In this document: positions 43,675 to 54,754 of the stretch, piece by piece
Layout: each line of letters starts with the position of its first letter
Position numbering within the stretch: the first letter of the stretch is position 1
Assembly: GCA_022560025.1 (NCBI GenBank)
Contig: JAFISE010000090.1
Coordinates: forward strand, 1 to 64,000
Source: Stagonosporopsis chrysanthemi
Taxonomy: Eukaryota > Ascomycota > Dothideomycetes > Pleosporales > Didymellaceae
Direction of reading: 5' to 3'
Length of the DNA stretch: 64,000 nucleotides
The notes under the pieces: generated by a model
Database searches by the model: none
What the model was told of the DNA's origin: nothing
Seen by the model: only the letters and a program-made list of their open reading frames with translations
Position numbers and translations under genes: made by a program

Positions 43675-45734
43675 TTTGCTTGTGGTTTTGAACTGAAGAT
43701 GGAATCGGAGAAAGGGCGGGATGTGGGTGTCTTGCTGAAGAGGGGGAGCTCAAGTCTTTAAACTCGCTCTAGCTGAGCATGTCTGTATTGTCAGCGCTCG
43801 AGCTGAACACCAGTATACCGCGGAGATACTCACTGGTCAGGGCTCACTTCACCCTGAACAACAATAATGCACGGTATGGAAAAAGCAATACGGGCAGGAA
43901 AGGTTGCCGACGGCTATGCTTGAAAAGATCAGGACATGGCCCCTGAGAGAGTCCAAAAATTGTACACGAGAAAGGTCCGAGTTCAAGTTGGTCTCAGATG
44001 ATAGGATCCAATTTTACAGGAACATGTCTCGTCAGGGGAAGATGGTGTGATGGTGTGTATGCGCTCGTATGATTGACGCCGTACACGGGGAGTTGAAGAC
44101 ACCAAAACATAGCACAGTGTACAACAGGGTAATCTGGAACTACTAGCACGATGGTGAAGTCAACAACGAAGCACGATTCAATCGACTGTACATTCGTGTC
44201 GTGTATGCAACCGACTAGTATTATGGAAGATGTCAATTCAACTGTTGTACACGTGCAACAGACAACCAGCTATGTCCTTGGTCATAATCCTCTTGCCGGC
44301 AAAGTAGAATATCCAGAAATCCCACCAGCTTTTCATCGTCTTACGGTCATGAACCTAGTCTGATCATTCTCGGTCCTAGTAATGCTCTGGTCTGTGCGAT
44401 AATCGTTTTGTGGATGACGGCAAGGTCCGAACGCATAGACTACGTTGACCACGTGCGAACATACATTTTCAAGCAACTACCTAGGACGCCAAAATACGCT
44501 TGTCTGCTCAAGAAAGCGCATTGGCATGTGTATGCATGGCAGGATGAGGACTACGCGCGTGGGTTGCTCTGTGCACTACCAACGGGATGGTCTCGGTCGT
44601 TTTGCAATTGGACACCGCAATAGCTCCGGAAGAACACGACACACCGAATCACTGGTAGAAATTCGGCGTTATAGAAGTGGATTGCCATACCTCAGAAGTT
44701 GGCTGTCGCGCCGAACGCTAGCTATGAGTGACATTGTCAGGATTTCAATGAAGTCTTGTTGACTCGAGCGAGCAGTTGGAAACCCTCGGGCATCTTGGTC
44801 GAGGGCTTTTGCTGCCAGCTAGGAGGGGTTCTCACTGCCATGATATATTGTGTGAGTGGAATTTCAGCACCTACCGTACGGGTTGCAAGAAAGCCCAAAA
44901 ATTGTTGCACAAGTAACCCAGGTATCCTGAGGCGGGGTCGTACGATGTTGTACAAACTTAGTGGCAGTGCTGCTACACCTCTGTGCAAAGCTCTATTCCT
45001 GCAAAGTGGTAAGATCTCCCTCTACAGAATAAAGTCCTGCTTTTCGGCTGATAGTCCGCTAAAAAATCGCCAGCGCGCGGCAGTTTCCTCAAACTAAGAC
45101 TGAAATAGTCGCCCGGGCACCGGACTTACTTCGCCCTGGCCCCTGGATGCCGCAGGATTACCACCACCAAGCGTTCTCTAACCATATGGAGTACAGCTAT
45201 TACACTTACGTCAGAGCTCTGAACCACAGCTCTGAGCCTAGTCAACCCTTTTGAGGTCTGCGTGGAAGATATGTCGTAGCAGGGAATATGTTCGTACTAG
45301 CACCTACGCAACCCCGTCGCGAAGCCTTCTCCAAGTTACACAGTATGACCGAAGATGGCTGAGTGGGGAGCCTTGTACGAAGGAATTAGCCTATGCTGAT
45401 ACCTTACTTGTCCTTGTCAGAGTAAAGATTGTCATTTTTTCACATGAAATGGTTGGTACTTGAGCAATGTGGGTCAGCTCGTGTTCGAATTCTCACAGCT
45501 TATGGCTTGTACCTGTCATGTATTCCCGTTGACCGCCCGTGATCCTGTACTATCAAGTGTTGAGAGTACCATACGCGACGAGTTGGTAGATAGGGAGCAT
45601 CCTTGGCATCGAAAAAAATCCTCTCTCAAGCATCTCGCCGTGATGGAAGTGGGCTATATAAAGCGTGTGGGAGAATGCCTGCAGCCATCAATCCAAACAT
45701 TTTCAGTTACATCGTATCTTAGTTCATTCCCAAG
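43675..45734. other. 2-kb head-to-head interval between the paralogs
   Basis: The two cysteine-rich genes diverge from here. A TTTAAAG box lies about 80 bp upstream of copy A on the minus strand. Open frames of 60-113 codons (44151-45097) are scattered and unrecognised. No mobile-element ends were found. Confidence 0.5.
45655..45661 (+). promoter_or_regulatory. TATA box of cysteine-rich protein copy B
   Basis: TATATAA lies 74 bp before the ATG at 45735, the common distance for regulated fungal genes. Confidence 0.6.
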
Positions 45735-46094
45735 ATGAAGCTCCTCTCTACTCTTATTGTCTTCCTCGGAGCTGCCGCAATCAGCGAGGCAGCCGGCTGC
45801 AGCGGCGCCAGACAATGCCAGTGTCTCTTTAGCAACGGTTCTCACTGCTGTGTCTATGGCGAAGTGAGTTGCTCAGCTCGAGATATCATCTGTTCGACAA
45901 CTTGATACTGACTTTCATCTTTGCAGAACGCGCAAACTGGTGATACTTCCGATTGTGCCAAAGTATGTGGAGGTGCCTCACGCTTGCTGCAGTCTGGCGA
46001 AAAAACTCCCACCAAGTGCAATGCTGGTGGAAAGTTTTCCTGCGTCGGAATTATCACTGCTCAGGGCCGCACACCGTGCTACAACAATGCCTAA
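45735..46094 (+). CDS. Small secreted cysteine-rich protein, copy B
   Basis: Two exons (45735-45863 and 45927-46094) give 98 residues. A signal peptide (MKLLSTLIVFLGAAAISEAA) precedes CSGARQCQCLFSNGSHCCVY. After the intron come SDCAKVCGG, TKCNAGGKFSCVG and GRTPC. Compared with copy A it has two added cysteines (one near the mature N-terminus and one after GGKFS) and about ten extra residues. The C-x-C-x7-C-C core, C-x3-C and CNAGGK are identical in layout. The intron falls after the CCV-x-G-E junction as in copy A. A TATA box and A at -3 support the start. Confidence 0.87.
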
Positions 46095-47337
46095 GAAGTT
46101 AAGAACACAGTCCACAGGTGACTTGGTGGTATCAGAGGAGGAAAAGGAGTATCATCATGCCAGGCAGTGGTATTTCAGTCTTTCCTTGACGACACATTTT
46201 CCTTGAAGCACGGGGGCTCTTACCTACCTCTTGCCAACTCGATCAATACAAGAATCTTCTAGTTCCTTTGCACCTTCTTTTTTGCTCAGTCTTGTCGAAG
46301 GTCTCAGAATCGAGACACTGTTCAGTCCAAGCCAGGTACAGCATGTACAACTCAGAGGGTGTCCGAACATTGTTTGCTGACACTCACTAGGGGTCCAACG
46401 AGAATCGTGATACATCATGGTTGCCGATTATTCCTTCAAAGGTTGTTAAGTCAAGCAGCCAGGACACGGTGAATGTCTGTAGTCATATGTCCAGCGATAA
46501 TTTGACGCTGAAATATGCCTTCACGGTCATTTCGCTGTTCCACCGCTGCGCTAAAGATTCTTAAGAGTCTGTAAGCCAATTGGAAAGAAGGCACCCTGAA
46601 GGAGATCTTTCTGTGCGTCCCATATGCCAACCTTCTCTTCGAATAGCTCTTCCTGACAAACATGTTGCAAGTGTACGTCGAGGGGAGCTCCGGAGTTCTG
46701 TCCCGCAGTCTAGCAGTGAGTTTCCTCATCCACTTCGCGAGCCAAGAAGAGAGCAACAGTCGGATTAACAATAGTTGATTAGGACCAGTCAAATTCTCAT
46801 CGAGTAAACCCCAGCTACACCCTGAAGGATTATATCGCCATGGAAAATCACCATCGTCGAACATAGGTGTGTAGCTGATTCACGGTCCAAGGATAAGCTG
46901 CGGCGGAACTGGCCTCAGGCTGCAGCAATTGCACACCGTCACTCAGTGAAACCGACCTCCATGTTGTGGTTACTAGCAGGAAGGACAACAGACTGTTTCC
47001 CGATTAAAGGTATGAACGATACCAGATTGAAGTCAGGCACATCAATTAGAACCGAGAACGCCAAAACTAGCCGGTTCGGCGTGGTGATACAATCTACCAA
47101 GCGAATTGCGCAATACATGGCGTTCAATTGACCAATCGCCGTCACCATTTCATAACTTGCCCAGCCGGACCCAACCAAATTCACTACCAGCGCGAACCAC
47201 TCTCAAGCAGCGGACGACAGGAACACGCAGGAAAGGCGTGCTTCCGGACTCCTATCTCGCAAATCATGGACGTTCTTATAATTGCGCGGCGTCGCAGTTC
47301 AAGTGTCGCTGGCTGACCTACTAACGCCTTGAGTGGC
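46095..47337. other. Intergenic, 1.2 kb
   Basis: No gene is recognised. A minus-strand frame at 46864-46451 (about 137 codons) has no family features. A CTAAC...TTGAG sequence at 47320-47332 could be the end of a 5' UTR intron of the next gene. Confidence 0.45.
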
Positions 47338-48618
47338 ATGCTATCTAGCACAAGAAACATCTATAGTCAGACATTTGCGGCACCTGGGAGGTTATTGTTG
47401 CAGAAGGCACAAGAAAAACAATTTAAAGACGTCGGAAACATCGGAAGGCACAACAATATGTTGCTCGTACAACCGCGAAAACGCAGCCGCGCCACCTTCG
47501 ACCAGGACCACGCGAAGAGCCATCCAGCAAGCTGGCAGCCAGTTGCGCAGGAAGCGCCTGCCAATGTTCGAGCCCCTAGAAATTCAGCAGATGCAAGCTC
47601 AGTAGCCAGCTTCCCGAAGACTTCTATCGCGGCGCTGAGTCTGGAGCAGCTGAAGGAACTGAGCACGCACATTGCAGACCGCATTCAAATCAAGAAGCGT
47701 TACAATAACACACCACTCCGTCGCATAATTACACGACAAGTATCAGAGGCCCCTTCGTCGACTCCGGTGCGCTCTGAGGAGGATACTTTCAGCCAGACCG
47801 ACACGCTTGTGAACTCCGAGGTCCTTGAATTCACCAGAGAATCGGCGGAATCTATTCAGCGGCGATACAACAGCACGCCCCTGCGACGCATCCTGGCCCG
47901 CCAAGTATCTGCTGAACAGAGGCAAATTCTCTCTCAGAGCGCTGCAGCAACTCCTCGTTATGAGCCTGAGTCGCTGGAGGTGCGAAAAGCAAGATACAAT
48001 GATACCCCTCTCCGGCGCATACTTTCGCGCCAAACATCTGCCGAACATTCCAAGAATATTGTTAGCAGCACAGTAACCCCACCTGTCTCCTCTCAGTGCT
48101 CGGCCTCAACGCCAGTACCACGAAGTAACACGCCGCTCCGCCGCATTCTCTCCCGCCAGACATCAACACAAACATTCCCATCACGGCAGAAAGACGACGA
48201 CGAGCTCTCCAACCGCGCAGACTCCGTCATCTCGCCTGATTCGCCCATCCTTTCCAAGGTCTCCGATCAGCCCTCTGCTCTTGATGATGTGACCTCTGAG
48301 GCCCGGATTCGCGCCTACGAAATCGCACTCTGGGGTCTCGCTAAACCTGCTCCGTTGCCTGCAGCACAAGAGCATTTCAACTCTGACTCCAAGATCCGGG
48401 CTTATGAAGAAGCGATCTGGGCGAAAAATGCCACACTTGTTCGAGCGACAAAGTCGGAGGAGAGCAAGGGAACTACGGTCACGGTCACGGAGGTATCTGC
48501 CGACGCGAAGAAGCCAAAGCGAATAGTTGTTGATTCTAAGGGGAGCCCTTTGAGAAGAATTCTGCAGAGGCAAACAAGTCGAGACTGGAGGGCCCCTGCG
48601 AGGGTGGATGTTGTATAA
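47338..48618 (+). CDS. Novel protein with five TPLRRIL-R-Q-S repeats
   Basis: Single coding exon, 426 residues from the ATG at 47338; the open frame before it holds only TTG. Five copies of one motif occur: RYNNTPLRRIITRQVS, RYNSTPLRRILARQVS, RYNDTPLRRILSRQTS, SNTPLRRILSRQTS and GSPLRRILQRQTS. Two copies of another, ARIRAYEIALWGLAK and SKIRAYEEAIWAKN, lie between the fourth and fifth. The rest is Ser/Thr/Gln-rich and probably disordered. I do not recognise the family. The R-Q-x-S endings resemble basophilic kinase (R-x-x-S) or 14-3-3 docking sites, so a regulated scaffold is possible, but that is speculation. Spacing between copies is irregular (about 20-60 residues), unlike a recent tandem expansion. 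Confidence 0.8.
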   Translation: MLSSTRNIYSQTFAAPGRLLLQKAQEKQFKDVGNIGRHNNMLLVQPRKRSRATFDQDHAKSHPASWQPVAQEAPANVRAPRNSADASSVASFPKTSIAALSLEQLKELSTHIADRIQIKKRYNNTPLRRIITRQVSEAPSSTPVRSEEDTFSQTDTLVNSEVLEFTRESAESIQRRYNSTPLRRILARQVSAEQRQILSQSAAATPRYEPESLEVRKARYNDTPLRRILSRQTSAEHSKNIVSSTVTPPVSSQCSASTPVPRSNTPLRRILSRQTSTQTFPSRQKDDDELSNRADSVISPDSPILSKVSDQPSALDDVTSEARIRAYEIALWGLAKPAPLPAAQEHFNSDSKIRAYEEAIWAKNATLVRATKSEESKGTTVTVTEVSADAKKPKRIVVDSKGSPLRRILQRQTSRDWRAPARVDVV

Positions 48619-49241
48619 AGGTGGAGGTTTCGGGTCTTTAGGGCTACCACATGTTTCATCTTGTGTGATCTAGAAGTTCAGGGCGGTGTGTGCAGTATGC
48701 GTTTGATTTTGTAGGGCTCAAATCGAGAGAGCCTCCAAGAGATACTGTCTGTATAAGGATTCTATTATTCCCAGTTCCGCAGTGAGTTGTCTACACGGGA
48801 TGGATAGACGAAGTCCGCGACCCTTGTGCGTATCGTACTGCCAGCCTGTGTGCTTGAATCCAGGCGTCTTGCTTAACGAAGACCATTGGTGTGGATAGTA
48901 CCTGTGCTTCTGCAAAGGACAGTCTCACCAATCTCCAGGAAAGGCAGTCCAGATGTCATGAATCGTTCCGTAGTTCAGGTCACTTCTGGTCACGTGACAA
49001 GTCCTCTCGCCTTGACAGATACCTCTACCGCCCCGCACTCCGCCTCTATTTGTTGTGCATTGCAGTAACCCAACACTCCACCTACCTTTATACGCACCGC
49101 CGCCCGAAACCACTTCACGTTCGACAGGGCACTAAGATTGAGACGGATTAAGTGCATATTCTCGTCGACTAGTACAGCCACGGCCTTCCACCGCAGACGA
49201 CCACACCAGGCGATAATCACTCGAACCGGACCCAAAAAGAC
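48619..49241. other. Convergent intergenic region
   Basis: About 620 bp between the stop of the repeat protein and the stop of the sugar transporter. Nothing recognised. Confidence 0.5.
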
Positions 49242-51094
49242 CTACATCCCTCCTCGCTTATTTGGTGAAACAGACTCGACATGTTCAATACCCATGTCCT
49301 TCTCCTTTCTCAGATCGAGACCTTTGCCTCTGGCCGCTTCGTCCTCGTCTACGAAGAGCGGCTTGCCCGTGACCTGCGCCCAAACCGCCTTGTGCATTGG
49401 CTTCATGAACAGAGCGTCCATTTCCTCAAGCGAGACACCCTTTGTCTCGGGCACGAAGAAGAAAGACCACACACCCATTGCGACAAGAATAGATGCAAAA
49501 AAGAAGTACGCTCCGTACCCAAGGTCGCTGATCATGTACGGTGTGCTACGTGCAATGATGAAGGAACCAAGCCAGGTATCGGCGGTAGTGAGGGATACAC
49601 AGAGCATACGGATATCGAGAGGAAAGATTTCGGATGCGTATGTCCAAGTAATTCCTTGCCAGGTAGCGCAGATGATGAATGCATTCACATATACGCAGAC
49701 CATGGCTAGATAACCCCAACCGTCGCGGTTGATGTTGCCAGCGGCGGCGGCGGCGGCAGGATCGGCTTTCATGACGTACCCGCCGATATACCACATAGGA
49801 ATGCAGCCCAATGCCGCACCCCAAATGAGTCCCTTTCGGCGACCCACACGTTCGACGACGACGAAGGTGAATGTGCACATGCCGAGAGTCTTTGAGATGC
49901 CGTAGAAGCCGGTGGAGAAGAGTTTGAGGGAGGTGCCGGAGATACCAAGGGTTTCAAATATGCGTGGAGCGTAGTATGTAATGATATTTACCTGGTCTTG
50001 GTCAGTAACAAAAACTTGGTCATTTGGGTGTTGCGACTAACTCCTGTGAAGCTCTGTAAGAACATGAGAGCAAGCCCAATGGCCATACGGTTCCGTACCC
50101 CCTTCTGGAAAAGCTTCTTAAACTGCGCCTTCTTGCTCATACGGTTGGTACTGCGCTCCTCAACTTGTGCGCGGATCTCACTCATCTCATGCTGGATGTA
50201 AGCGTGGGACGAGTCAAGGTTGCGAATCTTTGTTAGAATCTTTTCAGCTCCCTCGAAGTTGTCACCACGAGCCAGCCAACCTATGGTGCATTAGTTATGA
50301 TCGTTTGTACGCAATCTAGAGCTTGACTTACGAGGTGACTCAGGACACCACGCGACACCAAGGAGGAGAAGAAGGCCGGGAATGAGTTGAACAGCGAGGG
50401 GAATGGTCCACTGAGCCTGGCTGTTGACGTCGATGGTACGGTCACAGGCGTAATTGATCCAGAAACCCAACATACCTCCGCCTTGAGAAGCAATCTCGAA
50501 GATACCAATGAGACGACCTCGAACAGAGGGTGGAGCGATTTCGGCAATGTAGACGGGCACTGTCATGGACGATGCGCCGATGCCTAAGCCAGCAATTGCT
50601 CGTCCACCATAGATCATATTAAGGCTACCGCGGGCTGCCGTCATCAATGTACCTCCGAGAAGGAAAACAGAAGAGGCCATAATAATTGTCTTCTTTCGAC
50701 CTAGCTTCTCTGCAAGTGGGAAGGCGAATAGAGCGCCGAAGAAGCAACCAGCCTGAGAGTGACTGTCAGTGACTGCTTGGTCATCTTAACGTTACTTCAC
50801 AAACCTGGAAAGTAGAAACAATGTTTCCCTGGATCGTGTCGCGCTGAGTCTGAGGGATGTTGATGGTCCCAAAGTCGCGTCTGAACGAGTCGAGGGCCAT
50901 GGTTCCGCCAATAACGGCGGTGTCGTAACCCACTACCTGGGTCAGTATACGTTACCATCTCCCAATAGGCTTCACAAAAAGGACTTACTGGCTAGGGCCG
51001 ACATGGAGGCAATACAGGCGATGACATGGAGGCGCCAGTTCCTCACCTCCGGAGGATCTAACGTGCCAGATGCATGAGTAGTGAAACAGCCCAT
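49242..51094 (-). CDS. MFS sugar transporter
   Basis: Five exons on the minus strand (51094-50989, 50932-50805, 50752-50332, 50280-50042, 49991-49242) give 547 residues. The N-terminus is MGCFTTHASGTLDPPEVRNW. Sugar-porter marks are GYDTAVIGG in TM1, FPLAEKLGRKK after TM2, and GRAIAGLGIGASSMTVPVYI with AEIAPPSVRGRL. PESPRWL lies in the central loop, GRRKG in the second half, and PETKGVSLEEMDALF after TM12. It is a plasma-membrane H+ symporter or facilitator of hexose, pentose or quinate; which one cannot be decided. Splice sites are canonical except for a TTAGTC-type donor (GTTAGT) at 50041. The ATG joins directly to the frame without an upstream in-frame stop problem. Confidence 0.93.
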
Positions 51095-52954
51095 TCCAGG
51101 GAGCACTCTTTCAAAGGGTATTCGAAGATCGAAGAAGGGTTGTGATGGTTTACAAAAAGCGGGTGCCAGCAGGAGCGAAGCTTGTGTGCGAAGAAGACGT
51201 AGGCACTGTTCTTCTTATATGCACGACTCGCTTCACGACACCGATGAATCACATACTACGCCGGCCTCAGAATACTACCCTCTACAACCGCCGAGTCAAA
51301 CAACGCGGGGCGAGGTGCACGAGGGTTACACATGGTGCCATGCCATGCCACCCACCTTCTCCGTTGAGATAACGCCATTGAATATCGCACAAGATCTGGG
51401 GGTTGAGCAGCTTGGCTGCAAACAGGGTTGCGGCTTGACTGCATCTTGGCAGGAAGAGAGGACTATAATTCGCAAGGAGAGGTCGAAGCATGCAGCAGAA
51501 GTGCTTGGCGGGCAGAGCCGTTGTTGCTGTCATGTGTGGGGAACAGGATCAGCAATGGCGCTACCCCGCGACGTCGGTGGCTCGCAAGTGCGGGGAAGAT
51601 CCGCCGTGCAGTCTAGACGGCGTACCTAAAAGAGTAATCCTCTTCAAACTTCAAGGCGTCTCGCGGTCGGCCATAATTACCCTCTACATCTTCAGAAGCG
51701 TCTCTTTTCCTTCACCGATCTTGTGTCATGTGACCTTATTCAGCGTGATATCCTTGACCTGGTATGGGGTCGGGACTGGTTTGCGCGCACCTCTGTACCG
51801 AGGTTGATACACTTTGTAAAATCAGCTCAATTTCAAGTCGGACATCCGATCGTAAACAGGCTGTAAATCCAACGTGGCTGGCATAGCCAAGACATGATCG
51901 TTCGTCGGGCACGGGCCTGTGTGCATGATGGCTGAAATCCCTCTTCTTTTGATTCGCTGTGTCAGAGTCCTACCACTGAAATCGCCTGTACTTTTCCGAA
52001 CATTGCACCATCAGAGAGATGGACGATAATGACCCGGCACCAGGATTTGAAGTAGTAAGATCAACGACCTTGGCAGCCATGACCCGCAACGAGCAGGTCA
52101 AGCGGGAGCGAGACCTCGAGTAACTATAGGGTGTCGCAGTGTAGTTCTGAACGCACGGCCGCGGATACATTCTCCAGAGCCCTGCTTTAACTGTCTTGGC
52201 GACCTGCCTTTGGCATGGTTGCCGCGTGGATGTGGCTGCGGGACGCCTTTGTTAGAGGCACCTCGAGACGAAGTTCAGATTCTCAGCCTCAACAGAAGCC
52301 GCGCAAGAAAGAATCGATTCATCTGAACCACTTCGCAACTGCTCACAACAGGTTCCCGCAAGGTTCACTGTTCTTAGACGACCATCAGTATGTTGGCGAA
52401 TGCCTATACTTCTCCAAACCGTACCGATCACCCCACTTTCGTCAATACGGTTGTTGTGTGGATCTCCAAGATGACTCCTATGCTCGATGAATTGATATGC
52501 ACGACTTGGCAATGCAAGCGCCCCTTTGACTACCCAGAACAGCAAGGGGAGTGCACCCCACACGCTCGGCAGCTGACCGAGCGTGGGTCAACTGTGCTAT
52601 AGAGTGGTTAGCTTCAGCTCGTCGAGGTCGTCGTCCCCAACATTGCTACTAGCGGTACCCCAGGTTTCAAAGCTCAGACTGATTCACTTATTCTCCACTT
52701 AGATCATGCGAAAGCTGCTCTGGTGCAAAGCATACGAGGTCTGTTGCTGCCAACAGCCTGCCGGGTAACGGGAACTATGCACAAGTCGAAGTGCGACCAT
52801 CAATCCGTCTACAATTTTGTTTCTTTCCTTCGAGTCAATGATACCCAGGGTATAGTCCTTGTACTCCGTAACGCCAGTGCTGATCGTAAGATTGAGTGAA
52901 TGGATGTTTTTCCGGTCATGATCCCCCAACTATCTTTGTCACCAGAAGTTTTCC
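51095..52954. other. Intergenic, 1.9 kb
   Basis: No gene is recognised. Plus-strand frames at 51081-51629 and 52215-52490 overlap the transporter promoter or lack any motif. This interval holds the transporter promoter and the 3' flank of the macro-domain gene. Confidence 0.45.
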
Positions 52955-53993
52955 TCAAAGCTCTGCCTTTGGCTTCGTCTCATCTGTTTCCTCCTTATCG
53001 ACTACAACGAAGTCATCGTCAGAAGCCTCATCAGTCTTCAGCTTCTTCTGTGATGGCTGCTCGGCATCGTCCACGTCCACGGGCTCGTTTGTGGGAGCGT
53101 CAGGAAGCTGTGACAGGATTTCTGTTGTAGCCTCTGTACACTGGACCTCCTCCTGTTCTTCCTCTGTGTCGTAGTCGAGAGTCGTCTCCGCGTTGAGAGC
53201 GACATCAGCCGCAGGCGGAAAGAAAGTACTGTTCAAAGATCAGTATGTTAGAGGAAGTCGGCACGGTTCTAGCTTACGACATGTTTCTGAAATATGCATC
53301 TTCGTCTTTCTCAAGGAAGTTGCAAAAGATGACACGATCAAGCGCATCCGCCTTGTCCCCTTCTTCCAAAAACTTGCGCACGGTCTCCAGCGCAACCAAA
53401 CTGGCCTCGCCGCTGGGGTACCCGTACACGCCAGTGCTGATGGCCGAGAATGCGATGCTCTTGCAACCGTTCTTAACAGCTAATTGCAGACTGGTCCTGT
53501 AACAGCCAGCCAGCAACCGCGCTGCATCATCCTTGTTCTTGTTCCAATAGATGGGTCCTACGGCGTGTATGATCTTGTCGGCAGGCAATTCGTAGCCATC
53601 CGTGATCTTTGCGCTGCCCGTTTCGCATCCGCCCAGGGTGCCGCACTCATCCAGCAGCTCGGGGCCTGCTGCACAGTGTATTGCGCCATCGACGCCGCCT
53701 CCACCCAGCAATGACGTATTCGCAGCGTTCACAATCGAGTCGACAGCGAGTGTGGTAATATCTTGGCGAATGACACTAATTCTATCGTTATAGGCGGCGT
53801 TTGGTTTGTAGTCTGGCGTGCTGTCCGCTGCAGGTTCGATCTTCTTGAGTTTGTAAAGCAATGTGAGCGTTGGGATCTCATCGAGCGGGACGGGGGACAC
53901 CATCTTGGACTGTCCAACAAAGGCTCTATTGGGCGGTTTTGCAAGATAGTAGGCACTGGACATTGTTGCGCGTCTAGTAAGGAAGCGAAACAT
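52955..53993 (-). CDS. Macro-domain protein (MacroD-type ADP-ribose hydrolase-like)
   Basis: Two exons on the minus strand (53993-53278 and 53228-52955) give 329 residues from the ATG at 53993, or 319 from the in-frame ATG at 53963. The macro domain shows DITTLAVDSIV, then VNAANTSLLGGGGVDGAIH, the glycine-rich ADP-ribose loop. KIIHAVGPIYW and SIAFSAISTGVYGYPSGEA, the second phosphate-binding loop, follow. MacroD-type enzymes remove ADP-ribose from acidic residues or hydrolyse O-acetyl-ADP-ribose. The C-terminal exon is acidic (DASDDDFVVVDKEETDET) and carries a KKLK patch. The longer start adds MFRFLTRRAT, a short basic amphipathic leader, so mitochondrial and cytosolic/nuclear forms are possible. 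Confidence 0.92.
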
Positions 53994-54336
53994 GCAACGG
54001 TGATGTTGTAAATTCATGTAGGAAGGCTGCTGCCGCCTGTCAGGGAATAAGCTAATGCGGGGCAAGTGGCCTGTGCTTAAGCTGTGTAGCGTGCCTCCTT
54101 TCACCATCATCACTTTCAATCTCTAATCTTTACACGTATCACGATTCCATATTTGCAGTCAGCAGAGCTGCCAACTCATTCAGCAACGAATCGTTGATGT
54201 GCTGATCCAACACTCACTGTAATCGACTACGAGACATGAAATAAACGGTTAATTTGCATTGATACCACTGGGGCACGTTTTGAAGCTATAGTGGTAGCTT
54301 TCGATACATGTAGCCCCTCTAGTCTGCGGTCCAGCC
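53994..54336. other. Intergenic
   Basis: About 340 bp upstream of the macro-domain gene; no gene is seen. Confidence 0.45.
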
Positions 54337-54462
54337 TCACACCATGTCTCGTTCACTGTCACAGCAAATCATCTCGTTGCGAGTGACCCAGATTAACATT
54401 ACCAGAACCAGAACGGCGGCAATAACTCCGGCGATGATGATGCCAACATGAACAGACTCCAT
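54337..54462 (-). CDS. Possible 41-residue single-pass membrane microprotein
   Basis: The minus-strand frame MESVHVGIIIAGVIAAVLVL continues into a hydrophobic VMLIW and then a polar tail with a CC pair (NEMICCDSERDMV). This is a clean N-out or C-in membrane anchor of about 23 residues with positive charge after it. TATAAAA on the same strand at 54527-54521, about 60 bp before the ATG, supports transcription. The ORF is too short for usual gene finders. No family is recognised. Confidence 0.45.
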   Translation of the reverse strand: MESVHVGIIIAGVIAAVLVLVMLIWVTRNEMICCDSERDMV

Positions 54463-54520
54463 ATGTTAGTTAAATGATGTCTTGTGAGTGATCTGGGAGG
54501 AGCAGAGGGCCGGCGATGTT

Positions 54521-54527
54521 TTTTATA
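54521..54527 (-). promoter_or_regulatory. TATA box of the membrane microprotein
   Basis: TATAAAA on the minus strand, 59 bp upstream of the ATG at 54462. Confidence 0.45.
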
Positions 54528-54754
54528 AGGAGAGCCGCTTTGTTGGAGATTGTAGAATGACGATATGCGCTGTAGGCTGAGGAAAAGACAGTCTGTGGCT
54601 TTGTGACTGTCGATGGAAGGACGTTGTTTCAAGGCAATGTTTGTTGTGAAGCATTAACAGCCAACAAGGAAAGGACAACAAAGACATTGTGGCTGCATTG
54701 AAGAGACTATCGTATCACGATGCGCTGTGAACATGGACATCGTTACCGCTCACA

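Noticed and set aside
46451..46864. 137-codon minus-strand frame
   Set aside because: No start context, domain, signal or neighbour evidence; composition not distinctive.
51081..51629. 182-codon plus-strand frame upstream of the sugar transporter
   Set aside because: Overlaps the transporter's first exon and promoter antisense, and has no family resemblance.
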